NCBI RefSeq assembly: GCF_029541745.1
Contig: NZ_CP089746.1
Location: forward strand, 1,674,001-1,738,000
Origin: Streptomyces sp. LX-29
GTDB taxonomy: Bacteria > Actinomycetota > Actinomycetes > Streptomycetales > Streptomycetaceae
Reading direction: 5' to 3'
DNA: 64,000 nt
Each line of letters begins with the position of its first letter. Within the stretch, counting starts at the first letter, position 1. The notes beneath the pieces are model-generated. The model saw only the letters and a program-made list of their open reading frames with translations. It was not told the origin of the DNA and made no database searches. Both the position numbers and the translations under genes were made by a program. Below are positions 9,216 through 17,379 of the stretch, in pieces.

Positions 9216-10649
9216 CTAGCTCCGGTAGCCCTCCAGCAGTCGCAGCCACACCTCGCTGATGGTCGGGTACGCCGGCACGGCATGCCAGAGGCGCTCGATG
9301 GGGACCTCGCCGGCCACGGCCACCGTCGCGGAGTGCAGCAGCTCGCCGATCCCCGGGCCCACGAAGGTGGCGCCGACCAGGTGGCCGCGGTCCTCGTCGA
9401 CGACGATGCGGGCCTGTCCTCGGTAGCCGTCGGCGTACAGGCCGGCGCCCGCCACCTGGGCGAGGTCGTGGTCGACCACCCGCACCCGACGGCCCTGACG
9501 CTCGGCCTCGGCGGCGGTGAGCCCGACGGAGGCCGCCTCGGGGTCGGTGAAGACCACCTGTGGGACGGCGGCGAGGTCGGCGGTGGCCGCGTGCGCGCCC
9601 CACCGGCCGGTCTGCTCCTCCGCGCCGCGCGCCCGCGCGCCGATGGCCGCCCCCGCGATGCGGGCCTGATACTTGCCCTGATGGGTCATCAGCGCCCGGT
9701 GGTTGACGTCTCCGGCGGCGTACAGCCAGCCGTCGCCGACCGCCCGTACGCGGCAGCTGTCGTCGACCTCCAGCCAGTCGCCCGGCGTCAGACCGACGGT
9801 CTCCAGGCCGATGTCGTCGGTGCGGGGCGCGCGGCCGGTGGCGAAGAGCACCTCGTCGACCGCCAGCAGCCGACCGTCGTCCAGGGTGAGGGTCACCGGC
9901 CCGTCCGCCGAGCCGTCACGCCGCACCTCGGTCACCGAGGTGTGCGTCCTGACGTCGACGCCGGCCTCGGCGAGGGCCTCCGCGACCAGCCGCCCCGCGA
10001 AGGGCTCCATACGGGGCAGCAGCCCGCCGCCCCGCACCAGCAGGGTCACCTTCGCGCCGAAGGCGCGCCAGGCGGTGGCCATCTCCACGGCGACCACGCC
10101 GCCGCCGACCACCGCAAGCCGCTCCGGAACGGCCGGCGCGCTGGTGGCCTCGCGGCTGGTCCAGGGTCGGGCGGCGGCGAGGCCGGGCAGGTCGGGCACG
10201 GCGGCTCGGCTGCCGGTGCACACCGCGACCGCGTGCCGCGCGGTCAGCTCGCGTCGCTCGCGGTCCGGCCCGTCCACCACGACCCGGCGCGGCCCGTCCA
10301 GCCGTCCGTGGCCGCGGACGAGGTCGATGCCGACCGACTCCAGCCAGGCGACCTGGCCGTCGTCCTTCCAGTGCGAGACGTACGCGTCCCGGTGGGCGAG
10401 CACGGCGGGCGTCTCCAACGGGCCGGCCACCAGGCCGCGCAGGCCGGGCACCCGCCGTGCGTCGGCCCGCGCGGTGACCGGCCGCAGCAGCGCCTTGCTG
10501 GGCATGCACGCCCAGTACGAGCACTCGCCACCGACCAGTTCGCTCTCCACGATCACGGTCGTGAGCCCGGCCGCGCGGGTGCGGTCCGCCAGGTTCTCCC
10601 CGGTCGGTCCGGCCCCCAGCACCACGACGTCGTACGCATCGGCAGTCAT
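9216..10649 (-). CDS. FAD-dependent pyridine nucleotide-disulfide oxidoreductase
   Basis: A 477-residue flavoprotein of the dihydrolipoamide dehydrogenase/mercuric reductase class. Visible motifs: FAD-binding VVLGAGPTGE (8-18), redox-active C43-x4-C48 in GGECSYWACMPSK, a second dinucleotide fold (VVGGGVVAVEMATAW), FATGRAP, and a C-terminal interface domain. The usual catalytic H-P-T-x-x-E at the C terminus reads YPTISE, so a tyrosine replaces the base histidine. The substrate is unknown; mycothione- or lipoamide-type disulfides and quinones are possible. Two ATGs lie nine bases apart; the downstream one is preferred because GGGGAAGG then has normal spacing. Confidence 0.85.
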   Translation of the reverse strand: MTADAYDVVVLGAGPTGENLADRTRAAGLTTVIVESELVGGECSYWACMPSKALLRPVTARADARRVPGLRGLVAGPLETPAVLAHRDAYVSHWKDDGQVAWLESVGIDLVRGHGRLDGPRRVVVDGPDRERRELTARHAVAVCTGSRAAVPDLPGLAAARPWTSREATSAPAVPERLAVVGGGVVAVEMATAWRAFGAKVTLLVRGGGLLPRMEPFAGRLVAEALAEAGVDVRTHTSVTEVRRDGSADGPVTLTLDDGRLLAVDEVLFATGRAPRTDDIGLETVGLTPGDWLEVDDSCRVRAVGDGWLYAAGDVNHRALMTHQGKYQARIAGAAIGARARGAEEQTGRWGAHAATADLAAVPQVVFTDPEAASVGLTAAEAERQGRRVRVVDHDLAQVAGAGLYADGYRGQARIVVDEDRGHLVGATFVGPGIGELLHSATVAVAGEVPIERLWHAVPAYPTISEVWLRLLEGYRS

Positions 10650-10711
10650 GGTGGCCATCCTTCCCCGGAGCGGGGGCACCGGCCACACGGCACCGCCCGG
10701 GGAGGGCGTGC

Positions 10712-10750
10712 GGAGCGGCGGCCGCCGGACGCGCCGACGGCCGCCGCTCC
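10712..10750 (-). terminator. Terminator downstream of rsgA
   Basis: A perfect 13-bp stem (GGAGCGGCGGCCG and its complement) with a 13-base loop begins eight bases after the rsgA stop on the minus strand. It has no T run, which is normal for Streptomyces terminators. It also separates rsgA from the oxidoreductase gene downstream. Confidence 0.7.
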
Positions 10751-10758
10751 GGCGCGGG

Positions 10759-11871
10759 CTACCGCCCGCGCCCCTTGCGCTCCATCATGTGTCGGCCCAG
10801 CGCCTGCTTCTGCTTCCAGTCCCGCCGGATCTCGGCCCGCAGCCGGGCGTCCGTACGGGCGGCGAGCCGCTGGTTCTCCCGCATCAGCTTGCGGTAGCTG
10901 TCCAGTCGGCGCTCCGGGAGGCTGCCGTCGGCGACGGCGGCGAGCACCGCGCAGCCGGGCTCGCCCTGGTGCGCGCAGTCGTGGAAGCGACAGGTCTCGG
11001 CGAGCGCCTCGACCTCGGAGAACACCTGGGAGAGGCCCTCCTCGGCGTCCCAGAGACCGACGCCGCGCAGCCCGGGCGTGTCGATGAGCACGCCGCCCCA
11101 GGGCAACGGCAGCAGATCGCGCGTGGTCGTGGTGTGCCGGCCCTTGCCGTCGGCGTCGCGGGTCGCCTGGACGTCCTGGACCGCCTCGCCCAGCAGTGCG
11201 TTGGCGAGGGTGGACTTGCCCGCGCCCGACTGGCCGAGCAGCACGGAGGTGCCGGAGACCAGCTGGGCGGCGAGCACGTCGACGCCGTCGCCGGTGGCCG
11301 CGCTGACCGGCAGCACCTGGACACCCGGGGCCACCGTCTCGGCATCCGAGACCAGATGAGACAGCGCGTGGGGGTCGGGCACCAGGTCCGACTTGGTCAG
11401 GACGACCTGCGGCTGGGCGCCGGACTCCCAGGCGAGAGCGAGGAACCGCTCGATCCGGCCGAGGTCGAGTTCGGCGGCGAGGGACACCGCGATCACCGCC
11501 TGGTCGACGTTGGCGGCCAGGATCTGGCCCTCGGAGCGCTTGGAGCTGGTGGAGCGCACGAAGGCGGTGCGGCGTGGCAGCAGGGCCCGTACACACCCCT
11601 GGCCGAGGTCGACGGCGGCGAAGTCGCCGGTGCACATGATGGCCAGGGGATCGCCGGTGGCGACCGGCGCGACGTCGGCGCGCACGGTGCGGACGCCGGC
11701 GCCGTCGGGCACCACCACCTCGCACCGTCCGCGGTCGACGCGGACGATGCGCGCGGGCGTCAGGCTCTGGTCCCCCTCGGCACAGTCGACGAAGGACTCC
11801 GCGAAGCCCTCGTCCCAGCCGTAGCCGTGGAAGGGGTGCGCGGGAGTGAGATGAGACAGCAGCGGAAACAA
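10759..11871 (-). CDS. rsgA: Ribosome small-subunit-dependent GTPase RsgA (YjeQ)
   Basis: A circularly permuted GTPase that checks 30S subunit maturation. Motifs appear in permuted order: G4 VLTKSDLV (near 157), P-loop GQSGAGKSTLAN (near 211), G3 IDTPGLRG, and the C-terminal zinc-binding pattern CRFHDCAHQGEPGC (near 294). An OB-fold-like segment precedes them. The start is not certain. A TTG at 11871 with GAAGGG nine bases upstream gives 370 residues beginning MFPLLSHLTPAHPFHGYGWDE, close to other actinobacterial RsgA; an ATG at 12018 would add 49 unlikely residues. A 25-codon ORF and a GC hairpin lie just upstream. Confidence 0.88.
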   Translation of the reverse strand: MFPLLSHLTPAHPFHGYGWDEGFAESFVDCAEGDQSLTPARIVRVDRGRCEVVVPDGAGVRTVRADVAPVATGDPLAIMCTGDFAAVDLGQGCVRALLPRRTAFVRSTSSKRSEGQILAANVDQAVIAVSLAAELDLGRIERFLALAWESGAQPQVVLTKSDLVPDPHALSHLVSDAETVAPGVQVLPVSAATGDGVDVLAAQLVSGTSVLLGQSGAGKSTLANALLGEAVQDVQATRDADGKGRHTTTTRDLLPLPWGGVLIDTPGLRGVGLWDAEEGLSQVFSEVEALAETCRFHDCAHQGEPGCAVLAAVADGSLPERRLDSYRKLMRENQRLAARTDARLRAEIRRDWKQKQALGRHMMERKGRGR

Positions 11872-11953
11872 CGGGATCGACCCTTCGGAAGAGTGGTCCC
11901 GGGCCTCGGTCGGGCGCGCGCCTGTGCGCGCCGGGGTCCGACGGGGCGAGGCG

Positions 11954-12031
11954 TCAGTCGGGGACCACGGGAGTGGGAGTGGTGAGCTGGTGGGTGCGGG
12001 CGGCACCCGTGACGGCAACCGTCTTCGTCAT
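11954..12031 (-). CDS. Small ORF (25 aa), possible leader peptide ahead of rsgA
   Basis: An ATG at 12031 preceded by GGGAGGTGG opens a 25-codon frame (starts MTKTVAVTGAARTHQL, ends TPVVPD) that stops 82 bases before the proposed rsgA start. Between them is a GC inverted repeat (GGCGCGC/GCGCGCC, near 11920-11940) that could form a hairpin. The ribosome site is stronger than that of rsgA itself. Whether it is a regulatory leader, an independent small protein or chance cannot be decided from one sequence. Confidence 0.4.
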   Translation of the reverse strand: MTKTVAVTGAARTHQLTTPTPVVPD

Positions 12032-12149
12032 CACGGTCTCCACCTCCCAGCGGTCCCGGAGCCGGCGTTCGGCTCGCGAAGGTCTCAGGTCCCGGCAGGC
12101 CACGTCGGCCTCGGACGGATTCGACCGTAGCCGCCGCCGTCGGGGCGCG

Positions 12150-13265
12150 CTACTCCTTTTCCTGGCCGTGTCGCAGCCGCGAACGCAGGTCCTCCGGGGG
12201 CAGGAACTGGGCCCAGCGCTCGGGGAACTCCGAGGGCATGTCCTCCGGGCCGTACTCCTGCGCCCCGTGGAGCTCCGCCTCGACGCGCGCCCGCTCCCGC
12301 TCCAGTGCCGCCCGCTCCGCGCGGGCGGCGGAGGTGGCGACCGACGGCCACACCCGGTCGATCGCGGCGTTGACGGCGGCGCCGACCAGCACCGCGAAGG
12401 CGGAGACGCCGATCCACAGCAGCACCGCCACGGGCGCGGCCAGGGAGCCGTAGATGGTCGGCCCCTCCACCGTGTGGGTGAGGTAGATGCGCAGCAGGAA
12501 GCTCCCCAGCACCCACATGGTGAGGGCGACCAGCGCGCCGGGGATGTCCTCCGGCCAGGGCGAGCGCACCGGCACCGACACGTGGTACAGCGTGGTCAGG
12601 AAGGCCACCGAGAGCAGGATGACGACGGGCCAGTAGAGCACCCGGACGAGGTCGGTGCTCCAGGGCACGATGTCGACCACCGTCTCCGGGCCGATGAGCA
12701 TCAGCGGCAGCGCGATCGCGCCGACGACCAGGGCGACGAGGTAGAGCAGGAACGCCAGCAGCCGGGTCTTGACGATGCCGCGGCGGCCTTCGAGCCCGTA
12801 CATGATGGTGATGGTGTCGACGAACACGTTGACCGCGCGGGAGCCGGACCACAGGGCGATGCCGAAGCCAAGCGAGATGACGTCGGGGCGACCGCCCTCG
12901 GTGACGTCGTCCAGCAGCGGCTTGGCGATCTCGTTGACGCCCTTGTCGGAGAGCACGGTGCCGGAGGCGTCGAGGATGTTCTGCCGCAGCGTGGCGACCA
13001 TCTGGGTGTCGGTCCACGCGTCCACGTAGCCGATCAGACCGACCAGGCCCAGCAGCAGCGGGGGCAGCGACAGCAGGGTGAAGAAGGCGGCCTCGGCGGC
13101 GAGGCCGGTGACCCGGTACTCCACGCAGGAGTTCACGGTGTCCTTCAGCAGCAGCCACGCCATACGACGCTTCGACACGTTGCGGTAGAGGGCGCGGGCC
13201 CTGCGCAGGCGACTGGAGGGCCGCTCCGGCGCCGGTTCCGCTGGTGGTTCGTTTGCAGGCTGCAC
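12150..13265 (-). CDS. YihY/virulence factor BrkB family membrane protein
   Basis: A 371-residue polytopic protein. After a basic N-terminal tail come about six transmembrane helices; family-like segments include AAEAAFFTLLSLPPLLLGLVGLIGYV, the polar GSRAVNVFVDTITIMYG, and SFLLRIYLTHTVEGPTIYGSLAAPVAVLLWIGVSAFAVLVGAAVNAAID toward the end, each read in shorter pieces. The cytoplasmic C terminus is charged. The family was once called RNase BN but has no demonstrated nuclease role; function unknown. The GTG start has GGTGAG close by; a later ATG (at MAWLLLKDTV) is possible but lacks a ribosome site. Confidence 0.85.
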   Translation of the reverse strand: MQPANEPPAEPAPERPSSRLRRARALYRNVSKRRMAWLLLKDTVNSCVEYRVTGLAAEAAFFTLLSLPPLLLGLVGLIGYVDAWTDTQMVATLRQNILDASGTVLSDKGVNEIAKPLLDDVTEGGRPDVISLGFGIALWSGSRAVNVFVDTITIMYGLEGRRGIVKTRLLAFLLYLVALVVGAIALPLMLIGPETVVDIVPWSTDLVRVLYWPVVILLSVAFLTTLYHVSVPVRSPWPEDIPGALVALTMWVLGSFLLRIYLTHTVEGPTIYGSLAAPVAVLLWIGVSAFAVLVGAAVNAAIDRVWPSVATSAARAERAALERERARVEAELHGAQEYGPEDMPSEFPERWAQFLPPEDLRSRLRHGQEKE

Positions 13266-13566
13266 ACTTCTCACCGTAGTCGTGCCCGCGCGCACCTTTT
13301 GACCACTACTGGCGTGGCGCCAGAAGACGGGACCCCGCAGCCGCGGCGACCGCCGCGGTGGTCCGCGGTCCGCCGGGCGGAGAACAGGCCCACGGGAGAC
13401 CACCGCAAACAGTGGCGGAGAGTGATGCCGCGCCGACTCGGCACCACTCTCCGCGCTGGCGTCCACTGTCCGTGTCCGGCGCACCTGTCCGCAAACGTTG
13501 CGACGCGTTGCAACGGATCCTGTCGATGGGCGGCACGGAGTGCCCCGTCGACGGCACCATGAGAGC
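13266..13566. other. Divergent intergenic region with a 40-base hairpin and a palindrome
   Basis: This 301-base gap separates the YihY gene and the GAF regulator. It holds a strong inverted repeat at 13415-13454: arms GCGGAGAGTG and TGCCG pair with CGGCA and CACTCTCCGC around an 8-base loop, with one A-C mismatch. A 10-bp perfect palindrome CGTTGCAACG lies at 13506-13515, preceded by a related CGTTGCG at 13495. As neither gene ends here, the hairpin is not an ordinary terminator. Confidence 0.55.
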
Positions 13567-14784
13567 GTGCATCCCAGAACAGCCGACCCCGTGTCCTTCC
13601 CTGCCCCGGCGACCGCGCGTCCGATGATCGCGGAATCGTGGCTGCGGTCCCTGCGCCACGGCGTCGACCCCGACGTGGGGCGGCCGGCCCGCCCACTCTC
13701 CACCGACCAGATCGTCACCCGCCGGCAGGGCTCGCCGCTGGCGGAGCTGATGCCGGTGGTCCGGGAGGGGCTGCGCGCCGTGCTGGAGGACGAGCGGCAT
13801 GTGCTGCTGGTCACCGACGCCCAGGGCTGGGTGCTGTGGCAGGAGGGCAGCCGGCAACTGCGGCGCAGCGCGGAGCGGCTGGAGCTGGCGGAGGGGGCCT
13901 ACTGGGGCGAGGAGTCGGCCGGCACCAACGGGATCGCGGCGGCGCTGGCGACCCGCCGCCCGGAGCGTGTGCACGCCGAGGAGCACTACGTCACGGCGCT
14001 GCGCACGCTGGACTGCGCGGCCGCGCCGCTGCACGACCCGCGGGACGGCAGGCTGCTGGGCGTGGTCAACGTGACCAGCCCGGCGTCGCTCGCCCACCCC
14101 TCGACGCTGGCGCTGGTCACCGCCATCACCCGGGTCGCCGAGGGGGAGCTGCGGGCCCGGCACTGGGAGTCGGTCAACCGGCTGCGGAGCATCGCGGCGC
14201 CCGTGCTCGCCCGGCTGGACGGCGCGGCGCTGGCGGTGGACGCGTCCGGCTGGCCGGCCGCGGCGACCGGCATGGTCCCGCCGGACCGGGTGCCGCTCCC
14301 CCGCTCCCCGCAGGCCGGGACGGTGTGGCTGCCGTCGCTGGGCTCGTGCACGATGGAGCCGCTGCCGGGCGGCTGGCTGGTGCGGGTGGGGACGCAGGGT
14401 CCGACCGTGCCCAGCCGGGTGGTGCTCGACGTGACGGGTGCCCGCTCGTGGACGGTCACCGTCGGCGGCGCGGTCGGCAGCTGGTCGCACGAGCTGAGCC
14501 CGCGCCACACCGAGCTGCTGCTGGTGCTCGCCCTGCACCCGGACGGGCGGAGCGCCGCCCAGCTGGCGCAGGACCTCTTCGGCGACCCGCGGCGAGTGGT
14601 CACGGTGCGGGCGGAGATGTCCCGGCTGCGCCGCACGGTCGGCGGCGTGCTGGCCCACCGGCCGTACCGATTCGCCGACAACGTGAGCGTGGAGGTGCTG
14701 CGGCCCGACCACCCGGCGGACCTGCTCCCCGCGTCCACGGCCCCGGCGGTGGTGGCGGCCCGGCGTGATTGGGTGGGGACATGA
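13567..14784 (+). CDS. GAF-domain transcriptional regulator (AcoR-like sensor, winged-helix C terminus)
   Basis: A 405-residue regulator. Residues near 20-30 (ARPMIAESWLRSLRHGVDP) and the GAF domain (about 50-200, with EGAYWGEESAGTNGIAAAL) match the sensory half of AcoR-type activators. Instead of a sigma-54 AAA+ domain the C terminus (about 315-385) looks like a winged helix (LSPRHTELLLVLALHP...VTVRAEMSRLRRTVGG). Actinobacterial relatives often sit near aldehyde or alcohol dehydrogenase genes; here the only partner is the acetyltransferase, joined by an ATGA overlap. The effector is unknown. The GTG start is tentative, with only a weak GAGAG upstream. Confidence 0.78.
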   Translation: MHPRTADPVSFPAPATARPMIAESWLRSLRHGVDPDVGRPARPLSTDQIVTRRQGSPLAELMPVVREGLRAVLEDERHVLLVTDAQGWVLWQEGSRQLRRSAERLELAEGAYWGEESAGTNGIAAALATRRPERVHAEEHYVTALRTLDCAAAPLHDPRDGRLLGVVNVTSPASLAHPSTLALVTAITRVAEGELRARHWESVNRLRSIAAPVLARLDGAALAVDASGWPAAATGMVPPDRVPLPRSPQAGTVWLPSLGSCTMEPLPGGWLVRVGTQGPTVPSRVVLDVTGARSWTVTVGGAVGSWSHELSPRHTELLLVLALHPDGRSAAQLAQDLFGDPRRVVTVRAEMSRLRRTVGGVLAHRPYRFADNVSVEVLRPDHPADLLPASTAPAVVAARRDWVGT

Positions 14785-15320
14785 CGATCACCGTGACCAC
14801 CTGGTCCCTGGAACAGACCTCGCCCGAGGACCTCAGGCCCGCGCAGCGACCGCCGGAGTCCGCCGGGGTGCGCATCGTGCGGGCGGAGATACCCAGCCCC
14901 GAGCTCAGCCGCTTCCTGTACACGGCGGTGGGCTCGGACATCTCCTGGCACGACCGGCTGCCGTGGAGCCGGGAGCAGTGGCGGGAGGTGGTCGAGCGGC
15001 CCGCGGCCGAGACCTGGGTGGCGTACGAGCGCGGCACCCCGGCCGGCTATGTCGAGCTGGATCCGCAGGACGACGGCGTGGTGGAGATCGTGTACTTCGG
15101 TCTGCTGCCCGACTTCCGCGGCCGCCGCATCGGCGGACACCTGCTGAGCTTCGGCACCGCGCGCGCCTGGGACCTGGCCGAACGGTGGCCCGACCGGGAG
15201 CCGACCAAGCGGGTGTGGCTGCACACCTGCAGCCTCGACGGCCCGCACGCGCTCGACAACTACCGGCGGCGCGGCTTCCGCCTCTTCGACACCAAGGTCG
15301 AGACCCAGCCCAGCGCCTGA
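14781..15320 (+). CDS. GNAT family N-acetyltransferase
   Basis: A 179-residue single-domain acetyltransferase. The acetyl-CoA-binding motif A is visible as LLPDFRGRRIGGHLLSF (about 110-126), following a VVEIVYFG strand; the end (SLDGPHALDNYRRRGFRLFDT) is motif B. The acceptor substrate is unknown. The ATG at 14781 overlaps the stop of the GAF regulator as ATGA, implying translational coupling. The sulfur operator palindrome starts 12 bases past its stop. Confidence 0.85.
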   Translation: MTITVTTWSLEQTSPEDLRPAQRPPESAGVRIVRAEIPSPELSRFLYTAVGSDISWHDRLPWSREQWREVVERPAAETWVAYERGTPAGYVELDPQDDGVVEIVYFGLLPDFRGRRIGGHLLSFGTARAWDLAERWPDREPTKRVWLHTCSLDGPHALDNYRRRGFRLFDTKVETQPSA

Positions 15321-15331
15321 GCGAGGACCGC

Positions 15332-15366
15332 TGTCCCGAGATTCGGGACAGTGTTGTCCACATAAT
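15332..15366 (+). promoter_or_regulatory. Palindromic operator and candidate promoter of the sulfur operon
   Basis: A perfect inverted repeat, arms CTGTCCCGA (15332-15340) and TCGGGACAG (15344-15352) around GAT, is followed by another TGTCC at 15356-15360 that can pair with the same GGACA. A CATAAT sequence at 15361-15366 could be the -10 hexamer. The palindrome would then lie over or near the -35 region, as expected for a repressor site. A terminator for the preceding gene is the main alternative, but there is no U tract. The binding protein is not known. Confidence 0.5.
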
Positions 15367-15411
15367 GGATGGCGGTGGACGCTCCAAAGAGGGCCGTGCC
15401 ACGCTTCCGTC

Positions 15412-15495
15412 ATGCAGCGAGCTGGAATTGCCTTGGTGAGTCGGCGACACGTCGACCTAGGCCGCATGTCCAGCGCCATCTGTCCGGCGCGCTGA
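15412..15495 (+). CDS. Cysteine-containing leader peptide of the sulfate-assimilation operon
   Basis: A 27-codon ORF whose peptide contains SRRHVDLGR followed by SSAIC, with a single cysteine at codon 24 just before the stop. It matches the actinobacterial putative leader peptides (R-R-H-V-D-L-x-R...S-A-x-C pattern) found upstream of sulfur genes. Inferred role: ribosome progress at the Cys codon reports cysteinyl-tRNA supply and sets expression of the genes behind it. It lies 190 bases ahead of the sulfite reductase start and 46 bases after the candidate -10 element. Too short for most gene callers. Confidence 0.8.
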   Translation: MQRAGIALVSRRHVDLGRMSSAICPAR

Positions 15496-15556
15496 CCGTC
15501 CCGGCGCCGTCCCGCAGCTCAGCCTCGACACCGCCGCGATCCCCCAGCCTTCCTGC

Positions 15557-15598
15557 GCCCTTCAGGGCAGTTTCTCCCCTTTTCTCCCCCCTTTTTTC
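15557..15598 (+). promoter_or_regulatory. Attenuator-like hairpin and pyrimidine-only tract in the sulfur leader
   Basis: A small hairpin GCCC-TTCA-GGGC (15557-15568) is followed almost directly by 28 pyrimidines (15571-15598), including runs of four and six T. T runs of this length are rare in such GC-rich DNA. It lies between the leader peptide stop (15495) and sulfite reductase start (15685). It could act as an intrinsic terminator, or its C/T-rich RNA as a Rho loading site exposed when leader translation ends. Mechanism inferred. Confidence 0.5.
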
Positions 15599-15684
15599 GC
15601 ACGTGACACCCGCCCGTCGCGCCCCGCCGCGCGCTCCCCGAGCGGGTCACAGCCGCATCCGCAGGTCCCGGAGGACGTACCGCC

Positions 15685-17379
15685 ATGGCCGACACCCCGA
15701 AGCCGTCTCCCGCCGCGTCCCGCCGCAAGGCGGGCCGCCACCGTGGCGAGGGTCAGTGGGCCGTCGGCCACTTCACCCCGCTCAACGCCAACGAGCAGTT
15801 CAAGAAGGACGATGACGGTCTCAATGTGCGGACACGCATTGAGACGATCTACGCGCACCGGGGCTTCGACTCCATCGACCCCGCCGATCTGCGCGGCCGG
15901 ATGCGCTGGTGGGGGCTGTACACCCAGCGCAAGCCCGGCATCGACGGCGGCAAGACCGCGGTGTTGCCGCCGGAGGAGCTGGACGACGAGTACTTCATGC
16001 TCCGGGTGCGGATCGACGGCGGCAGGCTGACCACCCATCAGCTGCGGGTCATCGGCGAGATCTCCGAGGAGTTCGCGCGCGGCACCGCCGACATCACCGA
16101 CCGGCAGAACGTGCAGTACCACTGGATCCGGATCGAGGACGTGCCGGAGATCTGGCGCCGACTGGAGGCGGTGGGCCTGTCCACCACCGAGGCCTGCGGC
16201 GACACCCCCCGGGTGGTCCTGGGCTCCCCGGTGGCCGGGATCGCCGAGGACGAGATCATCGACGGCACCCCCGCCATCGAGGAGATCAACCGTCGCATCG
16301 TCGGCAACAAGGAGTTCTCCAACCTGCCGCGCAAGTTCAAGTCCGCGGTCTCCGGCTCGCCGCTGCTGGACGTGGCGCACGAGATCAACGACGTCGCCTT
16401 CGTCGGCGTGCGCCACCCCGAGCACGGCCCCGGCTTCGACGTCTGGGTGGGCGGCGGGCTCTCCACCAATCCCAAGCTCGGGGTCCGGATGGGCGCCTGG
16501 GTGCCGCTGGAGGAGGTGCCGGACGTCTACGAGGGCATCATCTCGATCTTCCGCGACTACGGGTACCGGCGGCTGCGCAACCGCGCCCGGCTGAAGTTCC
16601 TGGTCGCCGACTGGGGCGCGGCCGAGTTCCGTCGGGTGTTGGAGGAGGAGTACCTGTCGCGCCCGCTCGTCGACGGGCCGGCGCCGGAGCAGCCGGTGGC
16701 CCGCTGGCGCGACCACGTCGGGGTGCACCGACAGCGGGACGGCCGGTTCTACGTGGGCTTCGCGCCCCGGGTCGGGCGCGTCGACGGCGCCACCCTCACC
16801 AAGATCGCCGAGCTGGCGGCGGCGCACGGCTCGGACCGGCTGCGCACCACCGTCGAGCAGAAGATGATCGTGCTCGATGTCGCGCCGGACCGCGTCGAGT
16901 CGCTGGTGGCCGCGCTCGAGGCGCTGGACCTGCGGGTCACCCCGTCCCCGTTCCGGCGCGGCACCATGGCCTGCACCGGGATCGAGTTCTGCAAGCTGGC
17001 CATCGTGGAGACGAAGGGGCGCGGCGCCTCGCTCATCGACGAGCTGGAGCGGCGGCTGCCGGACTTCGACGAGCCGGTCACCATCAACATCAACGGCTGC
17101 CCGAACGCCTGTGCCCGTATCCAGGTGGCGGACATCGGTCTCAAGGGGCAGTTGGTCCTGGACGACGAGGGTCACCAGGTCGAGGGGTACCAGGTGCACC
17201 TGGGCGGTGCCCTCGGCCTGGAGCCGGGCTTCGGCCGCAAGGTCCGTGGACTGAAGGTCACCTCCGCCGAACTCCCCGACTACGTCGAGCGGGTGCTGCG
17301 CCGCTTCCAGGAGCAGCGGGCGGACGGCGAGCGGTTCGCCACCTGGGCGGCCCGCGCCCCCGAGGAGGATCTCGCATGA
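15685..17379 (+). CDS. sir: Ferredoxin-dependent assimilatory sulfite reductase (nitrite/sulfite reductase)
   Basis: A 564-residue siroheme/[4Fe-4S] enzyme reducing sulfite to sulfide with six electrons. It has two ferredoxin-like half-domains, and cluster cysteines C430-x5-C436 (CTGIEFC) and C472-x3-C476 (NGCPNAC). Tyr79 (GLYTQRKPG) and Cys171 (EACGDTP) are 92 residues apart, the same spacing as the covalently linked Tyr69-Cys161 of M. tuberculosis SirA, which supports sulfite rather than nitrite as substrate. First structural gene of the operon, with a GGAGG-like site ahead of the ATG. The stop overlaps the next small gene as ATGA. Confidence 0.93.
   Translation: MADTPKPSPAASRRKAGRHRGEGQWAVGHFTPLNANEQFKKDDDGLNVRTRIETIYAHRGFDSIDPADLRGRMRWWGLYTQRKPGIDGGKTAVLPPEELDDEYFMLRVRIDGGRLTTHQLRVIGEISEEFARGTADITDRQNVQYHWIRIEDVPEIWRRLEAVGLSTTEACGDTPRVVLGSPVAGIAEDEIIDGTPAIEEINRRIVGNKEFSNLPRKFKSAVSGSPLLDVAHEINDVAFVGVRHPEHGPGFDVWVGGGLSTNPKLGVRMGAWVPLEEVPDVYEGIISIFRDYGYRRLRNRARLKFLVADWGAAEFRRVLEEEYLSRPLVDGPAPEQPVARWRDHVGVHRQRDGRFYVGFAPRVGRVDGATLTKIAELAAAHGSDRLRTTVEQKMIVLDVAPDRVESLVAALEALDLRVTPSPFRRGTMACTGIEFCKLAIVETKGRGASLIDELERRLPDFDEPVTININGCPNACARIQVADIGLKGQLVLDDEGHQVEGYQVHLGGALGLEPGFGRKVRGLKVTSAELPDYVERVLRRFQEQRADGERFATWAARAPEEDLA

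Noticed and set aside
15321..15684. SAM or other sulfur riboswitch upstream of sulfite reductase
   Set aside because: No SAM-box helices or conserved core could be recognised; the leader peptide explains the region better.
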